Origin: Methylotenera_A sp031417915
GTDB lineage: Bacteria; Pseudomonadota; Gammaproteobacteria; Burkholderiales; Methylophilaceae
Assembly: GCA_031417915.1 (NCBI GenBank)
Contig: JANOWN010000035.1
Location: 1 to 25,147 of the forward strand
DNA length: 25,147 nt
Direction: 5' to 3'
Shown here: positions 1 through 7,194 of the stretch, piece after piece
Layout of the letters: every line of letters starts with the position of its first letter
Numbering within the stretch: position 1 is the stretch's first letter
The notes under the pieces: model-generated
Database searches by the model: none
The model's input: the letters and a program-made list of their open reading frames with translations, nothing else
What the model was told of the DNA's origin: nothing
Made by a program: the position numbers and the translations under genes

Positions 1-666
1 GGTCATAAGCAGCACTATCGTATGATTGATTTCCGTCGTAATAAAGACGGCATTCCTGCGAAAGTAGAGCATATTGAGTACGATCCGAATCGTACCGCAC
101 ATATTGCCTTGCTATGCTACGCCGATGGTGAGCGTCGTTACATCATTGCGCCACGCGGCATTGCTGCTGGTGCGCAGTTAATCAGCGGAGCAGAAGCGCC
201 GATTAAAGTAGGTAATGCATTGCCGCTACGCAATATTCCAGTAGGCAGCACGATTCACTGTATCGAATTGCAACCTGGCAAAGGCGCGCAAATTGCCCGT
301 TCAGCGGGCACATCAGTTCAGTTGCTAGCACGTGAAGGCGCTTATGCCTCGTTGCGTTTACGCTCAGGTGAAGTTCGCCGTGTACACGTTGACTGCAAAG
401 CAACTTTAGGCGAAGTGGGTAATGAAGAGCATTCACTACGTTCAATTGGTAAAGCTGGTGCTATGCGCTGGCGTGGTGTTCGTCCAACCGTTCGCGGTGT
501 GGTAATGAACCCAGTTGATCACCCGCACGGCGGTGGTGAAGGCAAAACAGCTGCTGGTATGAATCCAGTAAGCCCATGGGGTGTTAAAACAAAAGGTTAT
601 CGTACCCGTAGCAATAAGCGTACAGATAATATGCGTATTAGTCGTCGTCCGAGAGGCGTAAGGTAA
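1..666 (+). CDS. rplB: 50S ribosomal protein L2 (5' end missing)
   Basis: L2 binds 23S rRNA and helps shape the peptidyl transferase region and subunit joining. The reading frame is open from base 1, so the gene enters from outside the window; 221 residues are present, and about 50 N-terminal residues are missing compared with the usual ~273. The visible part opens with GHKQHYR, which precedes the RNA-binding core, and ends with the family signature around MNPVDHPHGGGEGKTA, which includes the conserved histidine near the peptidyl transferase centre. The internal ATG at 22 is not the start, because conserved L2 sequence continues upstream of it. rpsS follows after 4 bases, as in the S10 operon. 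The identity is certain; only the 5' end is unseen. Confidence 0.98.
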   Translation, partial: GHKQHYRMIDFRRNKDGIPAKVEHIEYDPNRTAHIALLCYADGERRYIIAPRGIAAGAQLISGAEAPIKVGNALPLRNIPVGSTIHCIELQPGKGAQIARSAGTSVQLLAREGAYASLRLRSGEVRRVHVDCKATLGEVGNEEHSLRSIGKAGAMRWRGVRPTVRGVVMNPVDHPHGGGEGKTAAGMNPVSPWGVKTKGYRTRSNKRTDNMRISRRPRGVR

Positions 667-670
667 TCAT

Positions 671-949
671 ATGGCACGTTCAATTAAAAAAGGTCCATTT
701 ATTGATGGTCATTTGGCAAAAAAAGTAGAAGTGGCTGCGGCTACGCGCGATCGTAAACCAATTAAAACTTGGTCACGCCGCTCTACCATCTTGCCAGATT
801 TTATTGGTTTAACCATTGCGATTCACAATGGCAAGCAACATATACCAGTGTTGATTTCTGAAAACATGGTTGGTCACAAGCTCGGCGAATTTGCGCTAAC
901 GCGTACATTCAAAGGCCATGCGGCTGATAGAAAAGTAGCGAAGAAATAG
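671..949 (+). CDS. rpsS: 30S ribosomal protein S19
   Basis: S19 sits in the head of the small subunit, pairs with S13 and contacts the A-site tRNA region. The 92-residue product has full family length and begins MARSIKKGPFIDGHL; the core motif around HNGKQHIPV and the TRTFKGH tail are intact. The start at 671 is supported by an AAGG at 660-663, which overlaps the rplB stop and lies 7 bases away. It sits between L2 and L22 genes, its standard place in the S10 operon, so it should be co-transcribed and translationally coupled to rplB. Confidence 0.98.
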   Translation: MARSIKKGPFIDGHLAKKVEVAAATRDRKPIKTWSRRSTILPDFIGLTIAIHNGKQHIPVLISENMVGHKLGEFALTRTFKGHAADRKVAKK

Positions 950-958
950 AGGCCAATG

Positions 959-1312
959 ATGCAAGTAACTTCAATATTAAAAGGCGTTCACCTTTCTCCG
1001 CAAAAAGCGCGTTTGGTGGCTGACCTGGTTCGTGGTAAAAAAGTGGATCATGCACTTGATATCTTAAATTTCACACCGAAAAAAGGTGCTGAGATTATTA
1101 AGAAAGTGGTGGAATCTGCGATTGCCAATGCGGAACATAACAATGGCGCTGATATCGATGAGTTGAAGGTGACTTCAATTTATGTGGATAAAGGTATCGT
1201 GCTTAAACGTATTCGCCCCCGCGCAAAAGGCCGCGCTGGTAAAATTATTAAACCAACCTGCCACATTCATGTGACAGTCGGCGATGGTTCTGATAAAAAG
1301 GCTGGGGCATAA
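959..1312 (+). CDS. rplV: 50S ribosomal protein L22
   Basis: L22 is an early-assembly 23S rRNA-binding protein whose long beta-hairpin lines the peptide exit tunnel. The product shows the family start MQVTSILKGVHLSPQKAR and the hairpin segment KRIRPRAKGRAGKI near the C-terminus; the length is 117 residues, slightly above the common ~110 because of a short C-terminal extension. Two in-frame ATGs are adjacent (956 and 959). I prefer 959 because the purine-rich GAGG at 949-952 is then 6 bases away and because relatives start with a single Met before the first strand. It lies 9 bases after rpsS and 2 bases before rpsC. Confidence 0.97.
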   Translation: MQVTSILKGVHLSPQKARLVADLVRGKKVDHALDILNFTPKKGAEIIKKVVESAIANAEHNNGADIDELKVTSIYVDKGIVLKRIRPRAKGRAGKIIKPTCHIHVTVGDGSDKKAGA

Positions 1313-1314
1313 TT

Positions 1315-2049
1315 ATGGGACAAAAAATACATCCAATCGGCTTCCGTCTGAGCGTCAATAAAAATTGGTCCTCACGTTGGTATGCCAATAGCAAAAACTT
1401 CCCTGAAATGTTGCAAAGCGACATTAAAGTACGTGCGTTTTTAAACAAAAAACTAGCGGCAGCAGCGGTAAGTAAAATCATCATTGAGCGCCCAGCAAAA
1501 AATGCAAAAATTACCATTCACAGCGCACGTCCAGGCGTAGTGATTGGTAAAAAAGGCGAAGATATCGAGTCATTGCGCTCTGCCTTACAAGGCATGATGG
1601 GCGTGCCAGTACATTTAAACATTGAAGAAGTGCGCAAGCCTGAAATTGATGCGACATTGATTGCACAATCGATTGCGCAACAACTTGAAAAACGCGTAAT
1701 GTTCCGCCGCGCCATGAAACGCGCTATGCAAAATGCGATGCGCTTAGGCGCACAAGGTATCAAAATCATGAGCTCAGGTCGTTTGAACGGCATTGAGATT
1801 GCGCGTACTGAATGGTATCGCGAAGGCCGTGTGCCATTGCATACATTGCGTGCAGATATTGATTACGGCGTGGCTGAAGCGTTAACAACATACGGTATTA
1901 TTGGCATTAAAGTGTGGGTATTTAAAGGCGAGATTTTTGCTGATAACGTACAAGCACCAATTGGTGCTACAGCACCAGCCGCAACACCAGTGGCCGAACC
2001 AGAGAAAAAAGTAAGAAAGCCGAGGGCTAAAGATGCTGCAACCGTCTAG
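1315..2049 (+). CDS. rpsC: 30S ribosomal protein S3
   Basis: S3 forms part of the mRNA entry channel in the small-subunit head, with S4 and S5. The 244-residue product begins MGQKIHPIGFRL and contains a type II KH RNA-binding domain with the GxxG loop (GKKG, about residues 78-81), then the C-terminal domain with a conserved segment around EWYREGRVPLHTLRAD. The last ~30 residues are a Pro/Ala/Lys-rich tail (from about APAATPVAEPEKK), a variable extension common in proteobacterial S3. The 3' end overlaps rplP by 17 bases, so the L16 ribosome-binding site and start lie inside this coding sequence. Confidence 0.98.
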   Translation: MGQKIHPIGFRLSVNKNWSSRWYANSKNFPEMLQSDIKVRAFLNKKLAAAAVSKIIIERPAKNAKITIHSARPGVVIGKKGEDIESLRSALQGMMGVPVHLNIEEVRKPEIDATLIAQSIAQQLEKRVMFRRAMKRAMQNAMRLGAQGIKIMSSGRLNGIEIARTEWYREGRVPLHTLRADIDYGVAEALTTYGIIGIKVWVFKGEIFADNVQAPIGATAPAATPVAEPEKKVRKPRAKDAATV

Positions 2050-2449
2050 ACAAAAATACCGTAAGATGCAAAAAGGCCGCAACAAGGGCATTGCAACGAC
2101 GGGTAATAAAGTAAGCTTTGGTGATTTTGGATTAAAAGCCATTGGGCGTGGTCGTTTAACGGCACGTCAAATCGAAGCAGCGCGTCGCGTAATGACTCGC
2201 CACATTAAACGTGGTGGTCGTGTATGGATTCGTATTTTTCCAGATCAACCAATTTCTAAAAAACCTGCTGAAGTGCGTATGGGTAACGGTAAAGGTAGTA
2301 CCGAGTACTACGTAGCACAAATTCAGCCAGGTAAAATGTTATACGAGATGGACGGCGTGAGCGAAGAGCTAGCGCGTGAAGCGTTCCGTTTGGCAGCAGC
2401 TAAGTTGCCAATCGAAACGACATTCATGACTCGTCAGCTTGGTACTTAA
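2033..2449 (+). CDS. rplP: 50S ribosomal protein L16
   Basis: L16 binds 23S rRNA near the A-site and contacts tRNA; it is one of the last proteins to join the large subunit. The 138-residue product starts MLQPSRQKYRKMQKGRNKG, the family N-terminus, and carries GRVWIRIFPDQP and the MGNGKGSTEYYVA loop, the usual site of arginine modification in this family. The start at 2033 lies within rpsC and is preceded by GAGGG at 2022-2026, a good Shine-Dalgarno 6 bases away. This means its start is opened by ribosomes finishing rpsC. It is full length. Confidence 0.98.
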   Translation: MLQPSRQKYRKMQKGRNKGIATTGNKVSFGDFGLKAIGRGRLTARQIEAARRVMTRHIKRGGRVWIRIFPDQPISKKPAEVRMGNGKGSTEYYVAQIQPGKMLYEMDGVSEELAREAFRLAAAKLPIETTFMTRQLGT

Positions 2450-2459
2450 GGAGACGAAC

Positions 2460-2654
2460 ATGAAAGCCACCGATTTAAGAGCAAAAAGTATTGATGAGCT
2501 GAATGCTGAGTTGATTGAATTGCGCCGCGCGCAGTTTTCGCTCCGCATGCAAATTGCAACACAACAATTAACTAAAGTAGATCAGCTAGGTAAAGTACGC
2601 AAAGATGTAGCGCGTGTGAAGCTTGTATTGGCTGAGAAAGCAAAGCAGGCATAA
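2460..2654 (+). CDS. rpmC: 50S ribosomal protein L29
   Basis: L29 is a small two-helix protein at the exit of the peptide tunnel, next to L23, and helps form the docking site for SRP and trigger factor. The product is 64 residues, starting MKATDLRAKSIDELNAEL, with the typical RRAQFSLRMQ motif in the helix turn. A longer frame opens upstream at 2439, but the start at 2460 is chosen because a strong AAGGAG at 2448-2453 sits 6 bases before it and because the resulting N-terminus matches the family. It lies 10 bases after rplP and 1 base before rpsQ. Confidence 0.97.
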   Translation: MKATDLRAKSIDELNAELIELRRAQFSLRMQIATQQLTKVDQLGKVRKDVARVKLVLAEKAKQA

Positions 2655-2655
2655 T

Positions 2656-2913
2656 ATGAGCGAAACAACAAAAGTAGTACGTGCTGTAAGTGGTCGCGTA
2701 GTAAGCGACAAGATGGATAAAACCATCACAGTATTAGTTGAGCGTAAAGTAAAGCATCCGTTGATTGGTAAAGTGATTGTGAAATCAAATAAATTTCACG
2801 CACATGATGAAAAAAACGAATGTAAAGAAGGTGATTTAGTTACGATTACTGAAAGCCGCCCATTGTCAAAAACAAAAACATGGGTATTAAGTAAAGTAGT
2901 CACTAAAGCGTAA
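2656..2913 (+). CDS. rpsQ: 30S ribosomal protein S17
   Basis: S17 is an OB-fold primary 16S rRNA-binding protein needed early in small-subunit assembly. The product is 85 residues, starting MSETTKVVRAVSGRVVSDKMDKT, with the family motif VERKVKHPLIGK and the loop KFHAHDE followed by GDLVTITESRPLSKTK. The frame is open further upstream (to 2623), but the ATG at 2656, one base after the rpmC stop, gives the correct family N-terminus and indicates coupled translation. It is the last gene of the S10 operon; 203 bases of non-coding sequence with a promoter follow. Confidence 0.97.
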   Translation: MSETTKVVRAVSGRVVSDKMDKTITVLVERKVKHPLIGKVIVKSNKFHAHDEKNECKEGDLVTITESRPLSKTKTWVLSKVVTKA

Positions 2914-2932
2914 GTAATAGTTGGTGTAAAAA

Positions 2933-2965
2933 GGTATTCATGGCTTGCTTCAAACTATGAATACC
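2933..2965 (+). repeat. Stem-loop after rpsQ
   Basis: A perfect 9-base inverted repeat: GGTATTCAT (2933-2941) pairs with ATGAATACC (2957-2965). In RNA the stem extends inwards by a G-U and a G-C pair to 11 pairs with an 11-base loop. No T-run follows, so it is not a classical intrinsic terminator. It could be an end-protecting or RNase-processing hairpin for the S10 transcript, or a site that overlaps the promoter described next. The structure is read directly; the role is inferred. Confidence 0.55.
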
Positions 2966-2974
2966 CGTTATAAT
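2945..2974 (+). promoter_or_regulatory. Probable spc operon promoter
   Basis: A perfect TATAAT -10 box lies at 2969-2974, with TTGCTT at 2945-2950 as a poor -35 box and an 18-base spacer. Transcription would begin near 2981, giving a leader of about 135 bases before rplN. An internal promoter between rpsQ and rplN is the known arrangement in Escherichia coli (spc promoter), which supports the call. The leader can form an interrupted stem: GGCGCT at 2987-2992 with AGCGCC at 3025-3030, and TGAG at 2995-2998 with CTCA at 3013-3016. That leader fold may be a feedback site, but this is inference. Confidence 0.55.
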
Positions 2975-3116
2975 GTTGGACTTTTCGGCGCTCGTGAGTT
3001 TTTAGTTTAAACCTCATAAAAGCAAGCGCCCCAATACTGACCGTGGTCTACTGGCCGTTTTGATTAATTTCATATGGCTGGTGTTGGTTTAACGGATTAA
3101 GTTGGAGATTTATCTC

Positions 3117-3485
3117 ATGATTCAAATGCAATCTAGGCTAGAAGTTGCCGATAACACTGGTGCACGCTCTGTGCAGTGCATCAAAGTGTTGGGTGGCTCA
3201 AAACGCCGTTACGCTGGTATTGGCGACATCATCAAAGTCAGTATTAAAGATGCTGCGCCACGTGGTCGTGTTAAAAAAGGCGAAGTTTACAGCGCAGTTG
3301 TGGTGCGCACCGCTAAAGGCGTGCGTCGTCCAGATGGCTCGTTAGTTAAATTCGACACTAATGCTGCCGTATTACTCAACAATAAATTAGAACCGATTGG
3401 TACCCGTATTTTCGGCCCAGTGACACGCGAGCTACGTACTGAGCGTTTCATGAAAATCGTTTCTTTAGCACCTGAAGTGTTGTAA
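3117..3485 (+). CDS. rplN: 50S ribosomal protein L14
   Basis: L14 is a beta-barrel 23S rRNA-binding protein at the subunit interface, where it contacts L19 and 16S rRNA. The 122-residue product has exact family length and starts MIQMQSRLEVADNTGAR, with the signature block VKKGEVYSAVVVRTAKGVRR and the C-terminal FMKIVSLAPEVL. An upstream in-frame ATG at 3102 exists, but 3117 is chosen because it gives the invariant N-terminus and because GGAG at 3104-3107 lies 9 bases before it. It is the first gene of the spc operon and has its own leader and promoter. Confidence 0.98.
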   Translation: MIQMQSRLEVADNTGARSVQCIKVLGGSKRRYAGIGDIIKVSIKDAAPRGRVKKGEVYSAVVVRTAKGVRRPDGSLVKFDTNAAVLLNNKLEPIGTRIFGPVTRELRTERFMKIVSLAPEVL

Positions 3486-3503
3486 GGCTAAGGATTGAAA
3501 AAA

Positions 3504-3821
3504 ATGAGCAAAATTCATAAAGGCGACCAAGTCGTTTTAAATACAGGTAAAGATAAAGGCAAGCGCGGCACTGTGCTGAGCATTCTTGATTCTGGCCATG
3601 TTGTGGTTGAAGGTTTAAATGTGGCTAAAAAGCACGCTAAACCAAACCCAATGAAGGGCATTACTGGCGGCATTATCAATAAAGAAATGCCGATTGACAT
3701 TTCAAATGTTGCATTGTTTAACAACGCAACGCAAAAAGCTGACCGTGTAGGTTACAAGATTTTGAAAGACGGCAAAAAAGTGCGCGTATTCAAATCTAAC
3801 GGCGAAGCAGTTGACGCATAA
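3504..3821 (+). CDS. rplX: 50S ribosomal protein L24
   Basis: L24 is an assembly initiator of the large subunit, binding the 5' domain of 23S rRNA near the tunnel exit. The 105-residue product contains an N-terminal KOW motif (about residues 4-35, with KIHKGDQVVLNTGKDKGKRG) and the conserved NVAKKHAKPNP segment. A TTG at 3495 is also in frame, but AAGGA (3490-3494) touches it and would leave no spacing. The ATG at 3504 is 9 bases from that site and gives the family start MSKIHKGD. It follows rplN by 18 bases. Confidence 0.97.
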   Translation: MSKIHKGDQVVLNTGKDKGKRGTVLSILDSGHVVVEGLNVAKKHAKPNPMKGITGGIINKEMPIDISNVALFNNATQKADRVGYKILKDGKKVRVFKSNGEAVDA

Positions 3822-3834
3822 TTTAGGATAAATG

Positions 3835-4374
3835 ATGGCGCGCTTAAAACAATTTTATAAAGACTCAGTCGTTAAAAAAATGACGGAGCAATTTGGTTAC
3901 ACTTCAATTATGCAAGTGCCTCGCATTGAAAAAATCACCTTGAATATGGGTGTGGGCGAAGCAGTTGCTGATAAGAAAGTGATGGAAAATGCTGTAGGTG
4001 ATATGGAAAAAATCGCTGGTCAAAAAGTGGTTGTGACCAAGGCGAAAAAATCTGTAGCGGCCTTTAAAATTCGTGATGACTATCCTGTTGGCTGTAAAGT
4101 CACTTTACGTCGCGAGCGTATGTACGAATTTTTAGATCGCCTAGTAACCGTTGCTATCCCACGTATTCGTGACTTCCGCGGTATATCTGCGAAATCATTT
4201 GATGGTCGTGGTAATTACAACATGGGTGTGAAAGAGCAAATCATATTTCCAGAAATTGAATACGATAAAATTGACGCGATTCGCGGCATGAATATTACGA
4301 TTACTACAACGGCAAAAACAGACGAAGAGGCCAAAGCACTTTTGGCGGCGTTTAGTTTTCCTTTTAGAGGTTAA
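3835..4374 (+). CDS. rplE: 50S ribosomal protein L5
   Basis: L5 binds 5S rRNA in the central protuberance and contacts S13 in the small subunit and P-site tRNA. The 179-residue product starts MARLKQFYKDSVVKKM and has the conserved MGVGEAVADKK, GCKVTLRRERMYEFLDRL and GRGNYNMGVKEQIIFPEI motifs. Two tandem ATGs occur (3832 and 3835); 3835 is preferred because AGGA at 3825-3828 is then 6 rather than 3 bases upstream. In E. coli the S8 repressor site lies at the start of this mRNA; I did not find a convincing equivalent here by eye. Confidence 0.97.
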   Translation: MARLKQFYKDSVVKKMTEQFGYTSIMQVPRIEKITLNMGVGEAVADKKVMENAVGDMEKIAGQKVVVTKAKKSVAAFKIRDDYPVGCKVTLRRERMYEFLDRLVTVAIPRIRDFRGISAKSFDGRGNYNMGVKEQIIFPEIEYDKIDAIRGMNITITTTAKTDEEAKALLAAFSFPFRG

Positions 4375-4377
4375 GAC

Positions 4378-4683
4378 ATGGCGAAAACATGTATGACAGA
4401 ACGCGAAATTAAACGTCGCGACACCGTGAAAAAATTCGCAGCAAAACGCGATGCTTTAAATGCAATTATTAGCAATCAGAAGGCAAGTGCTGAAGATCGT
4501 CGTGATGCGCGTTTAAAATTGCAAAGTCTGCCACGTAACTCAAGCCCAGTGCGCTTACGCAATCGTTGCGCGCTCACAGGCCGCCCACGTGGTGTTTATA
4601 GTAAATTTGGTATCGGTCGCAGCAAGTTGCGCGATTTGATGATGAGTGGCCAAGTGCCAGGCATCACCAAGGCTAGTTGGTAA
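4378..4683 (+). CDS. rpsN: 30S ribosomal protein S14 (zinc-free long form)
   Basis: S14 lies in the small-subunit head, near the A site. The 101-residue product is the long form without the CxxC zinc site: the region aligned to the zinc ribbon reads NSSPVRLRNRCALTGRPRG, with a single cysteine. The C-terminus FGIGRSKLRDLMMSGQVPG is the invariant family ending. An AGAGG at 4366-4370 within the end of rplE supports the start, which lies 3 bases after the rplE stop. No zinc-binding paralogue is in the window. Confidence 0.97.
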   Translation: MAKTCMTEREIKRRDTVKKFAAKRDALNAIISNQKASAEDRRDARLKLQSLPRNSSPVRLRNRCALTGRPRGVYSKFGIGRSKLRDLMMSGQVPGITKASW

Positions 4684-4697
4684 CGGAGGAATAGATT

Positions 4698-5093
4698 ATG
4701 AGTATGAGTGATCCGATTGCCGATATGCTAACGCGTATTCGTAACGCACAAAGTGTTAACAAGCTTTCAGTTTCTATGCCTGCTTCTAAACTCAAAGGCG
4801 CTATCGCCAGTGTGTTAAAAGATGAAGGTTATATTGATGACTTTGCAGTAATTGCAAATGATGGCAAACCGTTGTTGAGCATCAGCTTGAAATATTATGC
4901 TGGCCGTCCAGTAATCGAGAAAATTGACCGTGTGAGTAAGCCTGGTCTTCGCGTTTACAAAGGTAGCCAAAACATACCTAAAGTAATGAATGGCCTTGGT
5001 GTGACAATCTTGTCAACGTCCAAGGGTGTAATGACAGATCGTAAAGCACAAGCAGCCGGTATCGGTGGCGAAGTGTTGTGCGTAGTGGCTTAA
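4698..5093 (+). CDS. rpsH: 30S ribosomal protein S8
   Basis: S8 binds the central domain of 16S rRNA and, in enterobacteria, represses the spc operon by binding its mRNA. The 131-residue product starts MSMSDPIADMLTRIRNAQ and ends with the signature STSKGVMTDRKAQAAGIGGE. The first of two nearby Met codons (4698) is chosen because GGAGGA at 4685-4690 sits 7 bases upstream; this MSMSDP start is common in betaproteobacteria. It is flanked by rpsN and rplF as expected. Confidence 0.98.
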   Translation: MSMSDPIADMLTRIRNAQSVNKLSVSMPASKLKGAIASVLKDEGYIDDFAVIANDGKPLLSISLKYYAGRPVIEKIDRVSKPGLRVYKGSQNIPKVMNGLGVTILSTSKGVMTDRKAQAAGIGGEVLCVVA

Positions 5094-5103
5094 GGAGAAG
5101 CAA

Positions 5104-5637
5104 ATGTCACGTGTTGCTAAAAATCCAGTCGCTATTCCAGAAAAAGTTGAAGTGGTGCTAAGTGCTACTAATATCGCGGTAAGCGGCCCACTGGGCAAGC
5201 TGTCACAAGCACTTACAAATGCGGTTGAGCTAAAGCAAGAAGGCCAAACGATAACGTTTGCTGCCACTAGCGATAGCCAGCATTCGCGCGCCATGTCAGG
5301 CACTGTGCGCGCACTGGTGGCGAATATGGTGCAAGGCGTATCGGCAGGCTTTACGCGTAAATTAACATTGGTCGGCGTGGGCTATAAAGCCAACGCACAA
5401 GGCGCGATGCTTAACTTAGAGTTAGGTTATTCACACCCAATTAACCACAAAATGCCAGCAGGCATCACAGTACAAACACCGACGCCAACGGAAGTTATTT
5501 TGACGGGTACTGATAAGCAGGTGGTTGGTCAAATCGCTGCGCAAATTCGCTCATACCGTGCACCAGAGCCTTACAAAGGCAAGGGTGTTCGGTATTCTGA
5601 CGAAGTTGTTGCAATTAAAGAAACCAAAAAGAAATAA
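5104..5637 (+). CDS. rplF: 50S ribosomal protein L6
   Basis: L6 consists of two related domains that bind 23S rRNA next to the sarcin-ricin loop and the factor-binding site. The 177-residue product starts MSRVAKNPVAIPEKVEV and carries the C-terminal signature YRAPEPYKGKGVRYSDE, the family's RNA-binding loop. AGGAG at 5093-5097 lies 6 bases before the ATG and overlaps the rpsH stop, so translation is probably coupled. The length is normal. Confidence 0.98.
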   Translation: MSRVAKNPVAIPEKVEVVLSATNIAVSGPLGKLSQALTNAVELKQEGQTITFAATSDSQHSRAMSGTVRALVANMVQGVSAGFTRKLTLVGVGYKANAQGAMLNLELGYSHPINHKMPAGITVQTPTPTEVILTGTDKQVVGQIAAQIRSYRAPEPYKGKGVRYSDEVVAIKETKKK

Positions 5638-5647
5638 GGCTTAAAAA

Positions 5648-6001
5648 ATGAACAACGTAAATAATCGCTTGCGCCGCGCACGTAAAACCCGTGCCAAAAT
5701 TGCCGAGTTAAAAGTTACACGTTTAAGCGTGCATCGTACAAATACGCATATTTATGCGCAAATTATTGCTGAAACTGGCGATAAAGTATTGGCAAGTGCT
5801 TCAACTGTTGAAGCGGATGTGCGTAAAAAAGTAAAAAATGGTGGCAATGTTGAAGCAGCCGCAGCAATTGGCAAGCTCATTGCCGAAAAAGCGAAAAAAG
5901 CGGGCATTACTACTGTTGCTTTTGATCGCTCAGGCTACAAATATCATGGTCGTATTAAGGCGCTAGCAGATGCTGCGCGTGAAAACGGTCTGTCATTCTA
6001 A
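5648..6001 (+). CDS. rplR: 50S ribosomal protein L18
   Basis: L18 binds 5S rRNA and, with L5, mounts it on the central protuberance. The 117-residue product has a basic N-terminal tail (NRLRRARKTRAK), the core LSVHRTNTHIYAQII and the C-terminal motif AFDRSGYKYHGRIKALADAARENGLSF, whose end is nearly invariant. The length is normal. The ribosome-binding site is modest (AAGG at 5636-5639, 8 bases upstream) and overlaps the rplF stop. Confidence 0.97.
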   Translation: MNNVNNRLRRARKTRAKIAELKVTRLSVHRTNTHIYAQIIAETGDKVLASASTVEADVRKKVKNGGNVEAAAAIGKLIAEKAKKAGITTVAFDRSGYKYHGRIKALADAARENGLSF

Positions 6002-6018
6002 TTTAGGCGAGATAGATA

Positions 6019-6531
6019 ATGGCTAGAGAAATCGAACAGCAATCACAGCAAACCGACGGTTTGCGTGAAAAAATGATTACCGTAAACCGCGTAAGTAAAA
6101 CGGTTAAAGGTGGTCGTATCATGAGTTTTGCAGCATTGACAGTAGTCGGTGATGGCGATGGCGCAGTGGGTATGGGCAAAGGCAAGGCGCGTGAAGTGCC
6201 AGTTGCGGTGCAAAAAGCCATGGATGAAGCGCGTCGTGGCATGTTAAAAGTGAATTTGAATAACGGAACGCTACATCACGCTGTAACAGGTGTTCACGGT
6301 GCGGCTAAAGTGTTTATTCAACCAGCTTCAGAAGGTACTGGCATTATCGCTGGTGGCGCAATGCGCGCAATTTTTGAAGTAATGGGCATCACCAATGTGG
6401 TGGCAAAATGTATCGGTTCAACTAACCCTTATAACTTGGTTCGCGCTACATTAAACGGCTTAGAGTCAATGAATACCCCGTCAGAAATCGCGGCAAAACG
6501 CGGTAAATCTGTAGAAGAAATTAGAGGCTAA
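6019..6531 (+). CDS. rpsE: 30S ribosomal protein S5
   Basis: S5 works with S4 and S3 at the mRNA entrance and affects decoding accuracy. The 170-residue product has the double-stranded RNA-binding N-terminal domain, including the loop VNRVSKTVKGGRIMSFAAL (about residues 23-41) where spectinomycin-resistance changes map in other species, and the C-terminal domain with GTGIIAGGAMRAIFEVMG and GSTNPYNLVRAT. I see no obvious deviation in the conserved loop. A GAGA at about 6009-6012 precedes the start by 6 bases. Confidence 0.98.
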   Translation: MAREIEQQSQQTDGLREKMITVNRVSKTVKGGRIMSFAALTVVGDGDGAVGMGKGKAREVPVAVQKAMDEARRGMLKVNLNNGTLHHAVTGVHGAAKVFIQPASEGTGIIAGGAMRAIFEVMGITNVVAKCIGSTNPYNLVRATLNGLESMNTPSEIAAKRGKSVEEIRG

Positions 6532-6533
6532 TA

Positions 6534-6731
6534 ATGGCAAAAGCTGAAAAAAACTTAGCAAAAATTAAAGTTACGCTAGTAAAAAGCGTAATTGGTAGAA
6601 TTGAAGCGCATCGCGCTACTGTAAAAGGTTTGGGCTTGCGCCGTATGCATCACACGGTTGAGCTGCAAGACACACCAGCAATTCGCGGCATGATTAACGC
6701 AGTTGGCTATCTATTGAAGGTAGAAGGATAA
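6534..6731 (+). CDS. rpmD: 50S ribosomal protein L30
   Basis: L30 is a small ferredoxin-like-fold protein on the large-subunit body, bound to 23S rRNA. The 65-residue product has the family pattern KVTLVKSVIGR then HRATVKGLGLRRMHHTVELQDT and PAIRGMINAVGYLLKVEG. It is slightly longer than the common ~60. The start is supported by AGAGG at 6523-6527, which lies within the rpsE end. Its stop overlaps the rplO start by one base (TAATG), so L15 translation is coupled to it. Confidence 0.97.
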   Translation: MAKAEKNLAKIKVTLVKSVIGRIEAHRATVKGLGLRRMHHTVELQDTPAIRGMINAVGYLLKVEG

Positions 6732-7174
6732 TGCAATTAAATACAATTAAGCCTGCAGAAGGCGCTAAAAAGAATCGCCGCCGCGTTGGTCGTGGCATTG
6801 GTTCTGGCTTGGGTAAAACCGCTGGTCGTGGCCATAAAGGTCAAAAATCACGTACAGGCGGTTTCCATAAAGTCGGTTTCGAAGGCGGTCAAATGCCTTT
6901 GCAACGTCGTTTACCAAAACGCGGCTTTAAATCAATGACAAAAGCAGACACGGCACATGTGCGTACTTCTGAGCTCAATAATTTGCCAGTAGACACTATC
7001 GATTTATTAGTGCTAAAACAAGCAAACGTTATTTCGGGCAATGCCCTAGCTGCAAAAGTGTTTTTATCTGGTGAAGTGACTAAAAAACTTAACTTAAGCG
7101 GTTTGTTGCTGACTAAAGGCGCGCGCGCTGCGATTGAAGCAGTTGGCGGCAAAGTAGCAGAAGCTTCAGAATAA
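6731..7174 (+). CDS. rplO: 50S ribosomal protein L15
   Basis: L15 is a late-assembly 23S rRNA-binding protein with a long unstructured basic N-terminus that threads into the subunit. The 147-residue product begins MQLNTIKPAEGAKKNRRRVG and shows the glycine- and arginine-rich signature GRGIGSGLGKTAGRGHKGQK, then GFEGGQMPLQRRLPKRGFKS. The C-terminal domain ends with AAIEAVGGKV. It begins one base inside the rpmD stop. secY follows after 20 bases, the universal L15-SecY neighbourhood. Confidence 0.98.
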   Translation: MQLNTIKPAEGAKKNRRRVGRGIGSGLGKTAGRGHKGQKSRTGGFHKVGFEGGQMPLQRRLPKRGFKSMTKADTAHVRTSELNNLPVDTIDLLVLKQANVISGNALAAKVFLSGEVTKKLNLSGLLLTKGARAAIEAVGGKVAEASE

Positions 7175-7194
7175 AGATAAGTCGAGAATAAGCA

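Noticed and set aside
203..445. Minus-strand open frame inside rplB
   Set aside because: It lies fully opposite conserved L2 coding sequence, has no recognisable domain and no ribosome-binding site; a shadow frame.
3102..3116. Upstream ATG extending L14 by five residues
   Set aside because: The extension would begin within the GGAG ribosome-binding region used for the invariant MIQMQ start at 3117.
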